Shown here: one piece after another, positions 52,574 through 61,060 of the stretch
Numbering within the stretch: position 1 is the stretch's first letter
How the letters are laid out: every line of letters starts with the position of its first letter
Origin: Streptomyces sp. NBC_01549
GTDB lineage: Bacteria; Actinomycetota; Actinomycetes; Streptomycetales; Streptomycetaceae
Length of the DNA: 64,000 bases
Direction: 5' to 3'
NCBI RefSeq assembly: GCF_026339955.1
Contig: NZ_JAPEPW010000001.1
Location: 3,870,501 to 3,934,500, forward strand
Translations under genes and position numbers: made by a program
The notes under the pieces: model-generated
What the model saw: the letters and a program-made list of their open reading frames with translations, nothing else
Databases searched by the model: none
Told to the model about the DNA's origin: nothing

Positions 52574-53974
52574 ATGAGCACCACGGAGCGTCCCAGGATC
52601 CTCGTAGTAGGCGGTGGGTACGTAGGCCTGTACGCAGCTCGGCGCATTCTCAAGAAGATGCGCTACGGAGAGGCGACCGTCACGGTTGTCGACCCCCGGT
52701 CGTACATGACCTACCAGCCCTTCCTCCCCGAAGCCGCCGCCGGCAGCATCTCCCCTCGGCACGTCGTCGTCCCGCTGCGACGCGTCCTGCCCAAGGCGGA
52801 GGTTCTCACCGGCCGGGTCACCACCATCGACCAGGACCGGAAGGTCGCCACGATCGCCCCCCTCGTGGGCGAGGCGTACGAGCTGCCTTTCGACTACCTC
52901 GTCATCGCGATGGGCGCGGTCTCCCGCACCTTCCCGATCCCCGGCCTCGCCGAACAGGGCATCGGTATGAAGGGCATCGAGGAGTCCATCGGCCTGCGCA
53001 ACCACGTCCTCGAGCAGCTCGACAAGGCTGACTCGACCACCGACGAGGACATCCGCCGCAAGGCGCTCACCTTCGTCTTCGTGGGCGGTGGCTTCGCGGG
53101 TGCGGAGACCATCGGCGAGGTCGAGGACATGGCCCGCGACGCGTCGAAGTACTACAACAACGTGTCCCGCGAGGACATGCGCTTCATCCTCGTCGACGCC
53201 GCGGACAAGATCCTTCCCGAGGTGGGCCCCAAGCTCGGCCAGTACGGCAAGGAGCACCTGGAGAGCCGTGGGGTGGAGATCTACCTCACCACCTCCATGG
53301 ACTCCTGTGTCGACGGCCACGTCGTGCTGAAGAACGGCCTCGAGGTCGACTCCAACACCATCGTGTGGACGGCCGGCGTCAAGCCGAACCCCGTCCTCTC
53401 CCGCTTCGGTCTGCCGCTCGGCCCGCGTGGTCACGTGGACACCCAGACCACCCTCCAGGTGCAGGGCACGGACTACATCTGGGCCGCCGGCGACAACGCC
53501 CAGGTGCCGGACGTCGCCGCGCGCAAGGCCGGTGTCGAGAACGCCTGGTGCCCGCCGAACGCGCAGCACGCGCTCCGTCAGGCCAAGGTGCTCGGCGACA
53601 ACGTGGTCTCCGGTATGCGGGGCTTCCCGCAGAAGGAGTACTCGCACGCCAACAAGGGCGCTGTCGCGGGTCTCGGCCTGCACAAGGGCGTCGCCATGAT
53701 CGTCATGGGCAAGATGAAGATCAAGGTCAAGGGTCGCCTGGCCTGGTACATGCACCGGGGCTACCACGGGCTGGCGATGCCGACGTGGAACCGTAAGATC
53801 CGGGTCTTCGCCGACTGGACGCTCGCGATGTTCCTCAAGCGTGAGGTCGTCTCGCTCGGTGCCATGGAGACTCCTCGTGAGGAGTTCTACGAGGCCGCCA
53901 AGCCGGCGCCGGCCGCTGCCGCCGTGGCTCCGGCTGCCGCCGCCAAGACCGAGGAGAAGGCCAAGGCCTCCTGA
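52574..53974 (+). CDS. ndh: Type II NADH:quinone oxidoreductase
   Basis: Single-subunit, non-proton-pumping NADH dehydrogenase on the inner membrane surface. The 466-residue flavoprotein has the FAD-binding ILVVGGGYVGLYAARRIL motif, the NADH-binding FVFVGGGFAGAETIGEVEDMA near 168, the second FAD segment DYIWAAGDNAQVPD near 300, and an amphipathic/hydrophobic C-terminal part with LAWYMHRGYHGLAMP. It ends with an Ala/Pro/Lys-rich tail that most NDH-2 enzymes lack. A Rex site upstream suggests induction at high NADH/NAD ratio. ATG 52574 has no ribosome site; GATACT seven bases earlier suggests a leaderless transcript. Confidence 0.95.
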   Translation: MSTTERPRILVVGGGYVGLYAARRILKKMRYGEATVTVVDPRSYMTYQPFLPEAAAGSISPRHVVVPLRRVLPKAEVLTGRVTTIDQDRKVATIAPLVGEAYELPFDYLVIAMGAVSRTFPIPGLAEQGIGMKGIEESIGLRNHVLEQLDKADSTTDEDIRRKALTFVFVGGGFAGAETIGEVEDMARDASKYYNNVSREDMRFILVDAADKILPEVGPKLGQYGKEHLESRGVEIYLTTSMDSCVDGHVVLKNGLEVDSNTIVWTAGVKPNPVLSRFGLPLGPRGHVDTQTTLQVQGTDYIWAAGDNAQVPDVAARKAGVENAWCPPNAQHALRQAKVLGDNVVSGMRGFPQKEYSHANKGAVAGLGLHKGVAMIVMGKMKIKVKGRLAWYMHRGYHGLAMPTWNRKIRVFADWTLAMFLKREVVSLGAMETPREEFYEAAKPAPAAAAVAPAAAAKTEEKAKAS

Positions 53975-53998
53975 CCTCCGGTCACCTGTTCGTCCCTG

Positions 53999-54034
53999 AG
54001 GGACCTCCCGCCATCCGTGGTGCGGGGGGTCCCT
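53999..54034 (+). terminator. Terminator after ndh
   Basis: AGGGACCTCCCGCC (53999-54012) pairs with GCGGGGGGTCCCT (54022-54034) with one G-U wobble, 25 bases after the ndh stop. Confidence 0.65.
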
Positions 54035-54192
54035 TCGGCGTTGGGGTGACGTCCCGGCGCCGGGGCCCGAAAGAACGTGGTGGGTACAAGTATTTTGCCC
54101 AGCTGTAACGCAAAAGGGGGACTGCGCGCGAGGCCAGTTGGTGTTTACGTGGTGTTGGAGCGTTCGGGAGTGTTGTCTCGGAGGTGTACGCC

Positions 54193-55494
54193 ATGCAGGA
54201 CGCCGCGCCGCGTCTCAAGAGCCTTGTCGAACAGCTGGTGGGAGCCCCGCTCCCGATGCGCATCCGCGCCTGGGACGGCTCGGAGGCGGGCCCTCCCGAC
54301 GCCCCCGCCCTCGTCGTACGGAACAGGCGCGCCCTGCGCAGGCTGCTGTGGAAACCGGGCGAGGTGGGGCTCGCCCGGGCCTGGGTCGCCGGGGACCTGG
54401 GAGTGGAGGGCGACCTCTGCACCGCGCTCGACCTCCTGTCCGGGCTCGTCTGGGACCGGGGCGAGGACGCGCGAGGCGTCGCGGAGTCCCTGCGCGACCC
54501 GGAGGTGCGGGCCGCGGTCCGCGGGCTGGTGAAGATGGGCGGCCTCCCGTTGCCGCCCACCCCGCCCCAGGAAGAGGTCCGCAGGCGCCGCGGCCACCTC
54601 CACACCAAGCACAGCGACAAGCGCGCCATCAGCCACCACTACGACGTCGGGAACGACTTCTACGAGATCGTCCTCGGGCCCTCGATGGTCTACTCGTGCG
54701 CCTACTGGGAGGACGGCGGCGCCCTTGAGGACGCCCAGCGGGACAAGCTCGAACTCATCTCGCGGAAGCTCGATCTGAGGCCGGGGCAGCGGCTCCTCGA
54801 CGTCGGCTGCGGCTGGGGCTCGATGGCGATCCACGCCGCCCGCGAGCACGGCGTGAGCGTCGTCGGGGTCACGCTCTCGCAGGAGCAGGCCGCGTACGCC
54901 CGTAAGCGGGTCGCGGACGAGGGACTGACCGACCGGGTGGAGATCCGGGTGCAGGACTACCGGGACGTCGCCGACGGGCCGTACGACGCCATCTCCTCCA
55001 TCGGCATGGCCGAACACGTGGGCGCCGAGCGCTACCTGGAGTACGCCGAGGTGCTGTACCGGCTGCTCAAGCCCGGCGGGCGGCTGCTCAACCACCAGAT
55101 CGCACGGCCGCCCCGGCGGGACGAATCGGCGTACGACGTCGACGAGTTCATCGACGCGTACGTCTTCCCGGACGGCGAGCTCGCGCCCATCGGTACGACC
55201 GTCACCCAGCTCGAACGCGCCGGGTTCGAGGTCCGTGACGTCGAGTCGATCCGCGAGCACTACGCCCTCACGCTCCGCCGCTGGGTCGCCAACCTGGAGG
55301 CGCAGTGGGCGCGGGCCGTGGCCCTCACCAGCCCGGGCCGCGCCCGTGTCTGGCGCCTGTACATGGCGGCCTCCGCGGTCGCCTTCGAGCGAAACCGCAT
55401 CGGCGTCAACCAGGTGCTCGCGATCAGGACCCCCGAGCCCTCAGGCGCCTCCGGAATGCCTCTGCGGGCCAGAACCTGGAACCCCGCCCGCTGA
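54193..55494 (+). CDS. cfa: Cyclopropane-fatty-acyl-phospholipid synthase family methyltransferase
   Basis: Adds a methylene or methyl group from S-adenosylmethionine to unsaturated fatty-acyl chains of membrane phospholipids. The 433-residue protein has the N-terminal lipid-binding region (LKSLVEQLVGAPLPMRIRAWDGS), the SAM motif LLDVGCGWGSMAIHAA near 200, the SISHHYDVGNDFYEIVLG entrance typical of CFA enzymes, and the catalytic-pocket ISSIGMAEHVGAERY. ATG 54193 has GGAGG eight bases upstream. Ends at a strong terminator shared with the convergent ABC genes. Confidence 0.92.
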   Translation: MQDAAPRLKSLVEQLVGAPLPMRIRAWDGSEAGPPDAPALVVRNRRALRRLLWKPGEVGLARAWVAGDLGVEGDLCTALDLLSGLVWDRGEDARGVAESLRDPEVRAAVRGLVKMGGLPLPPTPPQEEVRRRRGHLHTKHSDKRAISHHYDVGNDFYEIVLGPSMVYSCAYWEDGGALEDAQRDKLELISRKLDLRPGQRLLDVGCGWGSMAIHAAREHGVSVVGVTLSQEQAAYARKRVADEGLTDRVEIRVQDYRDVADGPYDAISSIGMAEHVGAERYLEYAEVLYRLLKPGGRLLNHQIARPPRRDESAYDVDEFIDAYVFPDGELAPIGTTVTQLERAGFEVRDVESIREHYALTLRRWVANLEAQWARAVALTSPGRARVWRLYMAASAVAFERNRIGVNQVLAIRTPEPSGASGMPLRARTWNPAR

Positions 55495-55499
55495 CGGCC

Positions 55500-55530
55500 G
55501 GGGCCCCGTTCCGATCCGGAACGGGGCCCC
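55500..55530. terminator. Bidirectional terminator between cfa and ABC permease
   Basis: Fourteen-base perfect arms 55500-55513 and 55517-55530 flank ATC. It lies five bases after the cfa stop and 23 before the stop of the convergent permease gene. Confidence 0.9.
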
Positions 55531-55552
55531 GACTCTCGTCACCGGTCCTCCG

Positions 55553-58081
55553 CTACTCCGACTTGATCGCCGTCAGCATGTTCAGTCGGGACGCCCGGCG
55601 GGCCGGCCACAGCGCGGCCAGCACGCCGACCGTCCCCGCGAGGAGCAGGAAGAGGGCCATCCGGGCCCAGGGCAGGACCAGTTCGTACGTCGACATCCTG
55701 CTGCCGACGAGCTCACCGGCGGCCCAGCCGAAGAACACGCCCAGGCCGATGCCGAGCACGCCGCCGAAGAGCGAGATGACCAGGGACTCCAGACGGACCA
55801 TCCGCTTGATGCCCTTGCGGTCGAGGCCGATGGCGCGGAGCATCCCGATCTCCTGGGAGCGCTCGAAGACCGACATGGCCAGGGTGTTGATGACGCCGAG
55901 GACGGCGACGATGACCGCCATGGCGAGCAGGCCGTAGAGCATGTTCAGGATCAGGGTGAACATCTGCGCGATGCCGTTGGAGATGTCCTTCTTGTCCTGG
56001 ACCTGGATGGCCGGGTTGTTGTCGAGGGCCTTCTCCAGCTTGTTCTTGGTCGCCTCGGACGTGCCGCCGACCGTCTTCAGCATGACCTGCATGTCGGAGG
56101 CGTCCGTCAGGTGCGGGGAGAGCGTCGCGTTGTCGACCATGATGCCGTGGATCATCACGTTGCCCTGGTAGATCCCGGCGACGGTGAGCCGCTGCTTCTT
56201 GCCGTCCTCGTAGGAGACCGTGACGTCCGAACCGGCCTTCCAGCCGTGCGACTTGGCGAGGTCGTCGTCCACGACGACCTGCGTGCCGCCGACCTTGAAG
56301 GCGCCCTCGTCGACCGTGAGGTCGGTGAGCTCGGCGATGGACTCGCCGTTGACGCCCGTCAGGTACTCGGTCGTGCCGTCGATGCGCGAGGGGGAGTTGC
56401 GCAGGGGACTGGTGTCGGTGACGCCGTCGAGGCCGGCGAGGGTCTTGGCGACGTCCGGGGAGAGCGGGATGCCGTTCGCCATCGACACGACGTAGTCGGC
56501 CTTGATCGCGGAGCTGGCCATCTTGTCGATCGACTTCTGCAGGCTGCCCGCCATCACCGTCATACCGGTGATCAGGGTGAGGCCGATCATCAGGGCGGAG
56601 GCGGTGGCGGCCGTACGGCGCGGGTTGCGCACCGAGTTCTGCCGGGCCAGCTTGCCGGAGACCCCGAAGACACGGAGCACCGGGGCCGCGGCCGCGATCA
56701 GGGGGCGGGAGAGCAGCGGGGTCAGGACGAAGACGCCGATGATGAGGAGAACCGCGCCCAGACCCATCGGGGCCTGGCCGTCCGAGCCGCTCATGGTCGT
56801 CGCGTACAGGACGACGGCGATACCGGCCGCGGCGAACAGCGCGCCGAGCGTGTTCCGTACGACCAGGGACTTCGTCGTGGCCTGCGCGTGCACGCTGCTC
56901 ATCGCGGCGACCGGCGGGATCTTCGCGGCGCGCCGGCCGGGCAGCCAGGCGGCGAGCATGGTGATGAGGATGCCGACGAGCAGGGCCGTGGCGATGGTGC
57001 CGGGCGAGATCACCAGCGGGCCGTCCGGGACGGTCGCGCCGAGCGAGCCCATCAGCGAGCGCATGCCCGCTCCGATGCCGATGCCCGCGAGCAGCCCCGC
57101 CACCGCGGCGACCGCGCCGACGACGAAGGCCTCCACGAGCACGGAGCGGGTGACCTGGCGACGGGAGGCGCCGACGGCGCGCAGCAGGGCCAGTTCCTTG
57201 GTGCGCTGGGCGACCAGCATGGTGAAGGTGTTGGCGATGATGAACGTACCGACGAACAGCGCGATGCCCGCGAAGACCAGCAGGCCCGTCTTCATGCCGC
57301 TCATCGCCGCGGAGATCGCGCTCGCCTGGTCGTCGGCGAGCTGCCGGCCGGTCGTGGTGAAGGCGATGTTCTTCGGGACGACCTGGTCGAGGGCGCCGCG
57401 CAGGGCGGTCTGGCTGGTGCCGGACGCGGCCTTCACGTCGATCTCGTCGTACTCGCCGACGCGGTGGAAGAGCTGCTGCGCGGTGGCCGTGTCGAAGAGG
57501 GCGAGGCTGCCGCCGGCCGCGACGTTGCCGTCGTCGGTGGTGAAGATGCCGGCGACGGTGGGGGTGAGGACGGGGCCGTCGACGGACAGCCGTATGGTGT
57601 CGCCGACCTTGTAGCCGGTGCGCCTCGCGGTCTCCGCGTCGAGCGCGACCTCGTTCTTGTTTTTCGGCGCGTGACCGTCGGCCAGCGGGTAGCGGGCGTC
57701 CTTGGTGCCCCAGTAGTTGCCGCCCTGCGACTGGAAGCCGCTGCCGACGAGCTTGCCGTTCTTGTCCGCTATCGCGGTGAAGCCGCTCACGACGCCCACG
57801 GTGGTGCCGGCGCCGGGGACCTTGGCGGCCTTCTCGAGCAGTGCCTGTGTGAGCTTCTGCTCCTTGCCGACCTTGTCGCCCTTGTCGTCCTGGGTCTCGG
57901 GCTGGATGGCGACGTCGACCTGGCCGAAGCCCTTGGCGGAGCTGTTCTGGTAGGCGTCGGAGATGGTGTTGGTGAAGACCAGCGTGCCCGATACGAACGC
58001 CACGCCGAGCATTACGGCGAGCACGGTCATCAGGAGCCTGGCCTTGTGCGCGAGCACGTTGCGCAAGGCGGTACGGAACAT
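55553..58081 (-). CDS. ABC transporter permease, FtsX-like, two-repeat form (paralog of 21400-23967)
   Basis: The 842-residue integral membrane protein has the same architecture as the permease at 21400: N-terminal helix (LLMTVLAVMLGVAFVSGTLVF), extracellular MacB-type core, FtsX helix block (TMLVAQRTKELALLRAVGASRRQVTRSV near 270), second extracellular domain and second FtsX block (SVFERSQEIGMLRAIGLDRKGIKRMVR near 740). Sequences differ enough for distinct substrates. ATG 58081 has a weak ribosome site. Its ATPase partner is upstream at 58248. Confidence 0.94.
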   Translation of the reverse strand: MFRTALRNVLAHKARLLMTVLAVMLGVAFVSGTLVFTNTISDAYQNSSAKGFGQVDVAIQPETQDDKGDKVGKEQKLTQALLEKAAKVPGAGTTVGVVSGFTAIADKNGKLVGSGFQSQGGNYWGTKDARYPLADGHAPKNKNEVALDAETARRTGYKVGDTIRLSVDGPVLTPTVAGIFTTDDGNVAAGGSLALFDTATAQQLFHRVGEYDEIDVKAASGTSQTALRGALDQVVPKNIAFTTTGRQLADDQASAISAAMSGMKTGLLVFAGIALFVGTFIIANTFTMLVAQRTKELALLRAVGASRRQVTRSVLVEAFVVGAVAAVAGLLAGIGIGAGMRSLMGSLGATVPDGPLVISPGTIATALLVGILITMLAAWLPGRRAAKIPPVAAMSSVHAQATTKSLVVRNTLGALFAAAGIAVVLYATTMSGSDGQAPMGLGAVLLIIGVFVLTPLLSRPLIAAAAPVLRVFGVSGKLARQNSVRNPRRTAATASALMIGLTLITGMTVMAGSLQKSIDKMASSAIKADYVVSMANGIPLSPDVAKTLAGLDGVTDTSPLRNSPSRIDGTTEYLTGVNGESIAELTDLTVDEGAFKVGGTQVVVDDDLAKSHGWKAGSDVTVSYEDGKKQRLTVAGIYQGNVMIHGIMVDNATLSPHLTDASDMQVMLKTVGGTSEATKNKLEKALDNNPAIQVQDKKDISNGIAQMFTLILNMLYGLLAMAVIVAVLGVINTLAMSVFERSQEIGMLRAIGLDRKGIKRMVRLESLVISLFGGVLGIGLGVFFGWAAGELVGSRMSTYELVLPWARMALFLLLAGTVGVLAALWPARRASRLNMLTAIKSE

Positions 58082-58129
58082 GGGGTTTCTCAGTCCAGGA
58101 GGGTGAGGCGGTCGGCAGGCTGCGGTCCG

Positions 58130-58200
58130 GTGGGGGCTGGGCGCGCAGTTCTCCGCGCCCCTTATGGGCGCGCTGCGCGCGTCTTTCAGCCCGTCCGGCG
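58130..58200. repeat. Dispersed GC-rich intergenic repeat in the ABC operon
   Basis: GGGCGCGCAGTTCTCCGCGCCCC near 58140-58161 matches the CAGTTCCCCGCGCCCC core found at 50974 and 51068, and the following GGGCGCGCTGCGCGCGTCTTTCAGCCC is also found in such elements. It splits the ATPase gene from the permease gene, which are normally a few bases apart in this family. Confidence 0.55.
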
Positions 58201-58247
58201 TTCGAGGATGGGACGGGTAGGGGTGGCGGGGGCGAGATGCCTCCGGA

Positions 58248-59018
58248 TCAGCTGGTGCGGCCCTTGGCGTCGAACTGCTTCATGCGGTCCAGGACGGAGT
58301 CCGCGGTAGGCCCGTACACCTCGTCCACGATCCGTCCGTCCGCGAGGAAGACCACCCGGTCCGCGTACGCCGCCGCCACCGGGTCGTGGGTCACCATCAC
58401 CACGGTCTGCCCCAACTCCCGTACCGAGTTGCGCAGGAAGCCCAGCACCTCCGCGCCCGAGCGCGAGTCGAGGTTTCCGGTCGGCTCGTCGCCGAAGATG
58501 ATGTCGGGCCGGGAGGCGAGCGCGCGGGCGACGGCGACGCGCTGCTGCTGGCCACCGGACAGCTGGGAGGGCCGGTGGCTGAGGCGGTCGGAGAGGCCGA
58601 TCATCGCGATGACCTTGTCCAGCCACTCGCGGTCGGGCTTGCGGCCCGCGATGTCCATCGGGAGGGTGATGTTCTCCAGGGCCGTCAGCGTCGGCAGCAG
58701 GTTGAACGCCTGGAAGATGAAGCCGATCTTGTCCCGGCGGAGCTTGGTGAGCTGCTTGTCCTTGAGGGAGCCGAGCTCGGTCTCACCGATGCGCACGGAG
58801 CCGGAGGAGAAGGTGTCGAGGCCCGCCACACAGTGCATCAGCGTGGATTTGCCGGACCCCGAGGGACCCATGATCGCGGTGAACTCGGCCTGCCGGAAGT
58901 CGACGGAGACCCGGTCGAGGGCGACCACCTGGGTCTCGCCCTGTCCGTAGACCTTCGACAGTTCCGTGGCGCGGGCGGCCACCGTGGTGGCCCGGTCGGC
59001 GAGGGGCGTGCTGGTCAC
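58248..59018 (-). CDS. ABC transporter ATP-binding protein (paralog of 20615-21403)
   Basis: The 256-residue ATPase has Walker A GPSGSGKST, Q-loop FQAFNLLPTLTALENI, signature LSGGQQQRVAVARAL and Walker B IIFGDEPTGNLDS, almost the same as in the ATPase at 20615. The N-terminal 20 residues and some surface positions differ. GTG 59018 has AGGAG nine bases upstream. Membrane-peptide or envelope-stress export is the inferred role. Unlike the other pair, the permease start is 167 bases away, with a repeat in the gap. Confidence 0.94.
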   Translation of the reverse strand: MTSTPLADRATTVAARATELSKVYGQGETQVVALDRVSVDFRQAEFTAIMGPSGSGKSTLMHCVAGLDTFSSGSVRIGETELGSLKDKQLTKLRRDKIGFIFQAFNLLPTLTALENITLPMDIAGRKPDREWLDKVIAMIGLSDRLSHRPSQLSGGQQQRVAVARALASRPDIIFGDEPTGNLDSRSGAEVLGFLRNSVRELGQTVVMVTHDPVAAAYADRVVFLADGRIVDEVYGPTADSVLDRMKQFDAKGRTS

Positions 59019-59432
59019 GGGAGGGTGCTCCTGTCGGGACGACGTCGTTTCTGGGGACGTGTCCCATCCTCGCGGCCGTTCGGCGCCGTGGAGTCAGCCG
59101 CTGTTCCGGTTCCGGGGACAGCCTCGGGTCGGACCGCGGACGGTCTTGTCATACCTGGGGATGAGGGCGCGCCCCGAGTGCGCCCCGAGTGCTTTCTTGC
59201 GCGCCGTCCGGGTGCGACCCCTGTGGGTGCGTCCGTTCGGACGGTGAAATTCCGTCATTCCGTATACGTGGGTCTGTGTAGCCCGAAAGGCTATTGGCAA
59301 GTGCGGATGGCCCGTACCGGGGGCTGATGCACCCTCAGACGTCAATAAAATAAGACAACATCGGTTCGCTCGCCCGCTGTTCGAGGGAAGCGTCCCGATA
59401 GGCTCGGAATCTCGACGCGGAGCCCATGGCCT
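59019..59432. promoter_or_regulatory. Intergenic region upstream of bldA
   Basis: This 414-base gap between the ABC ATPase start and bldA contains no convincing gene. It has a strikingly A-rich patch at 59338-59362 (GTCAATAAAATAAGACAACAT) in otherwise GC-rich DNA, and TAGGCT at 59399-59404, 28 bases before the mature tRNA 5' end, as the likely bldA -10. The -35 is not clear. Confidence 0.55.
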
Positions 59433-59515
59433 GCCCGGATGGTGGAATGCAGACACGGCGAGCTTAAACCTCGCTGCCCCTCGCGGGCGTACCGGTTCAA
59501 GTCCGGTTCCGGGCA
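59433..59515 (+). tRNA. bldA: tRNA-Leu (anticodon UAA), the bldA gene
   Basis: An 83-base class II tRNA: acceptor GCCCGGA/TCCGGGC (59433-59439, 59508-59514), anticodon stem GCGAG/CTCGC around CTTAAAC (anticodon TAA at 59465-59467), a long variable arm (GCCCCTCGCGGGC), and T arm ACCGG-TTCAAGT-CCGGT. CCA is not encoded. It reads the rare codon UUA; in Streptomyces its gene is bldA, whose loss blocks aerial growth and antibiotic production. The neighbouring pobA gene is also next to bldA in S. coelicolor. Confidence 0.97.
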
Positions 59516-59619
59516 CCTCCGACCCTTCTGTTCCTTTACGTCCCTCAGGGGCGTCTTCGGTGACTTCATCGTGAACCGTTGACAGCAAGCGCGTGCCGTC
59601 GCAGACTCCCGTCAGGAAA

Positions 59620-59639
59620 TGGTGAAGTAATGTTCACCA
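59620..59639. promoter_or_regulatory. Operator-like palindrome upstream of pobA
   Basis: TGGTGAA-N6-TTCACCA at 59620-59639 is a 20-base perfect-arm dyad 38 bases before the pobA start. It is of the length and type bound by IclR-family aromatic-acid regulators such as PobR or PcaU; no regulator gene is adjacent in this window. Confidence 0.55.
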
Positions 59640-59677
59640 GGCGAACAGGCTGGGCGGAACGCGAAGGGGCGTGCCGG

Positions 59678-60862
59678 ATGCGTACCACCGTCGGAATCAT
59701 CGGAGCCGGGCCGGCCGGCCTGCTGCTGGCGCGGCTGCTGCACAACGCGGGGATCGACTCCGTCGTGCTGGAGGGCCGCGACCGGGCGTACGTCGAGCGG
59801 CGGCAGCGCGCGGGGATCCTGGAGCAGGGGACGGTGGACGTGCTGCGGGCGGCCGGGGCCGGCGACCGGATGGACCGGGAAGGGCTGCGGCACGACGGGA
59901 TCGAGCTGCGGTTCGCGCGGGAGCGGCACCGGGTCGACTTCCCCGCCCTGACAGGCGGCAGCTCCGTGATGGTGTACGCCCAGACGGAGGTGTGCAAGGA
60001 CCTCATAGCGCTCCAGCTCGAGGAGGGCGGCCCACTGCTCTTCGGGGCCGAGGCGCTGGTGGTGGAGGGGGCGGAGAGCGAGCGACCGCGGGTCCGCTTC
60101 CGGCGCGAGGGACACGAGGGGCGCGAGGAGGTGCTGGAGTGCGATTACGTCGTCGGCTGCGACGGGTTCTGGGGGGTGGCCCGGCAGGCGATACCCGCCG
60201 ACCGCTCCCGCGTATTCGAACGGACGTACCCCTTCGGGTGGCTGGGAATCCTCGCCGACGTGCCGCCCTCCCACGACGAACTGGTCTACGCCCGCCACGA
60301 CCGCGGCTTCGCCCTGCTCAGCATGCGCTCGCCCGCCGTGTCCCGGCTCTACCTCCAGGTGCCCGAGGGCACGGACGCCGGGTCGTGGGCGGACGAGGAG
60401 ATCTGGGACGAGCTGGAGCGGCGCTTCGAGACCGCCGACGGGTGGCGGCTGGAGCGCGGCCCCATCACCTCCAAGTCGGTCACCCCCATGCGCAGTCACG
60501 TCCACGAGCCCATGCGGCACGGGCGGCTCTTCCTCGCCGGGGACGCCGCCCACATCGTTCCGCCGACCGGCGCCAAGGGGCTCAACCTCGCCGTCGGTGA
60601 CGTGGTGACGTTCGCCCGCGCGTTGGTCCACCTGGAGGAGACCGGATCGGCGGAACGTCTCGACGCGTACTCCGAGACCTGTCTGCGCCGCGTCTGGCAG
60701 GCCGAGCGGTTCTCGTACGACATGACGACCCTCCTGCACCGTGCTCCGGGCGCGACCCCCTTCGAGGACCGCGTCCAGCTGGCCCGGCTGCGCCGGATCG
60801 CCACCTCGCGGGCGGCCGAGACGGACCTGGCGGAGGGGTACACCGGGTTCTCCCTGGACTGA
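59678..60862 (+). CDS. pobA: 4-hydroxybenzoate 3-monooxygenase
   Basis: Flavoprotein that hydroxylates 4-hydroxybenzoate to protocatechuate using NADPH and oxygen, feeding the beta-ketoadipate pathway. The 394-residue product has the FAD-binding GIIGAGPAGLLLARLL motif, the CDGFWGVARQAI segment near 160 with the Asp-Gly motif, and FLAGDAAHIVPPTGAKGLN near 285. RAGILEQGTVDVLRAAG and MVYAQTEVCKDL are characteristic of PobA. ATG 59678 has AAGGGG eight bases upstream. The adjoining operator at 59620 suggests substrate induction. Confidence 0.95.
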   Translation: MRTTVGIIGAGPAGLLLARLLHNAGIDSVVLEGRDRAYVERRQRAGILEQGTVDVLRAAGAGDRMDREGLRHDGIELRFARERHRVDFPALTGGSSVMVYAQTEVCKDLIALQLEEGGPLLFGAEALVVEGAESERPRVRFRREGHEGREEVLECDYVVGCDGFWGVARQAIPADRSRVFERTYPFGWLGILADVPPSHDELVYARHDRGFALLSMRSPAVSRLYLQVPEGTDAGSWADEEIWDELERRFETADGWRLERGPITSKSVTPMRSHVHEPMRHGRLFLAGDAAHIVPPTGAKGLNLAVGDVVTFARALVHLEETGSAERLDAYSETCLRRVWQAERFSYDMTTLLHRAPGATPFEDRVQLARLRRIATSRAAETDLAEGYTGFSLD

Positions 60863-61060
60863 CCGCCGCGGAGCCCCGAGACGCCGCCAAGTAGGGCGTA
60901 AGGGGCCTGTCACGGCTTGGTACCAGTGCGCGCGGACCGGGAGACACACGCGTACCTTGGCAGCGTGAGGGAAAGATCCTCCCCAAGCAGTAGGGTCAGT
61001 CCTTTGCCTACCCATTACCCTTGAGGCCAAGGCCACGCACGGTGGCCATGGAGGAGTGAA

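Noticed and set aside
55235..58309. A 1024-codon plus-strand frame antisense to the second ABC permease
   Set aside because: Same reason: shadow of the minus-strand permease, no recognizable domain.
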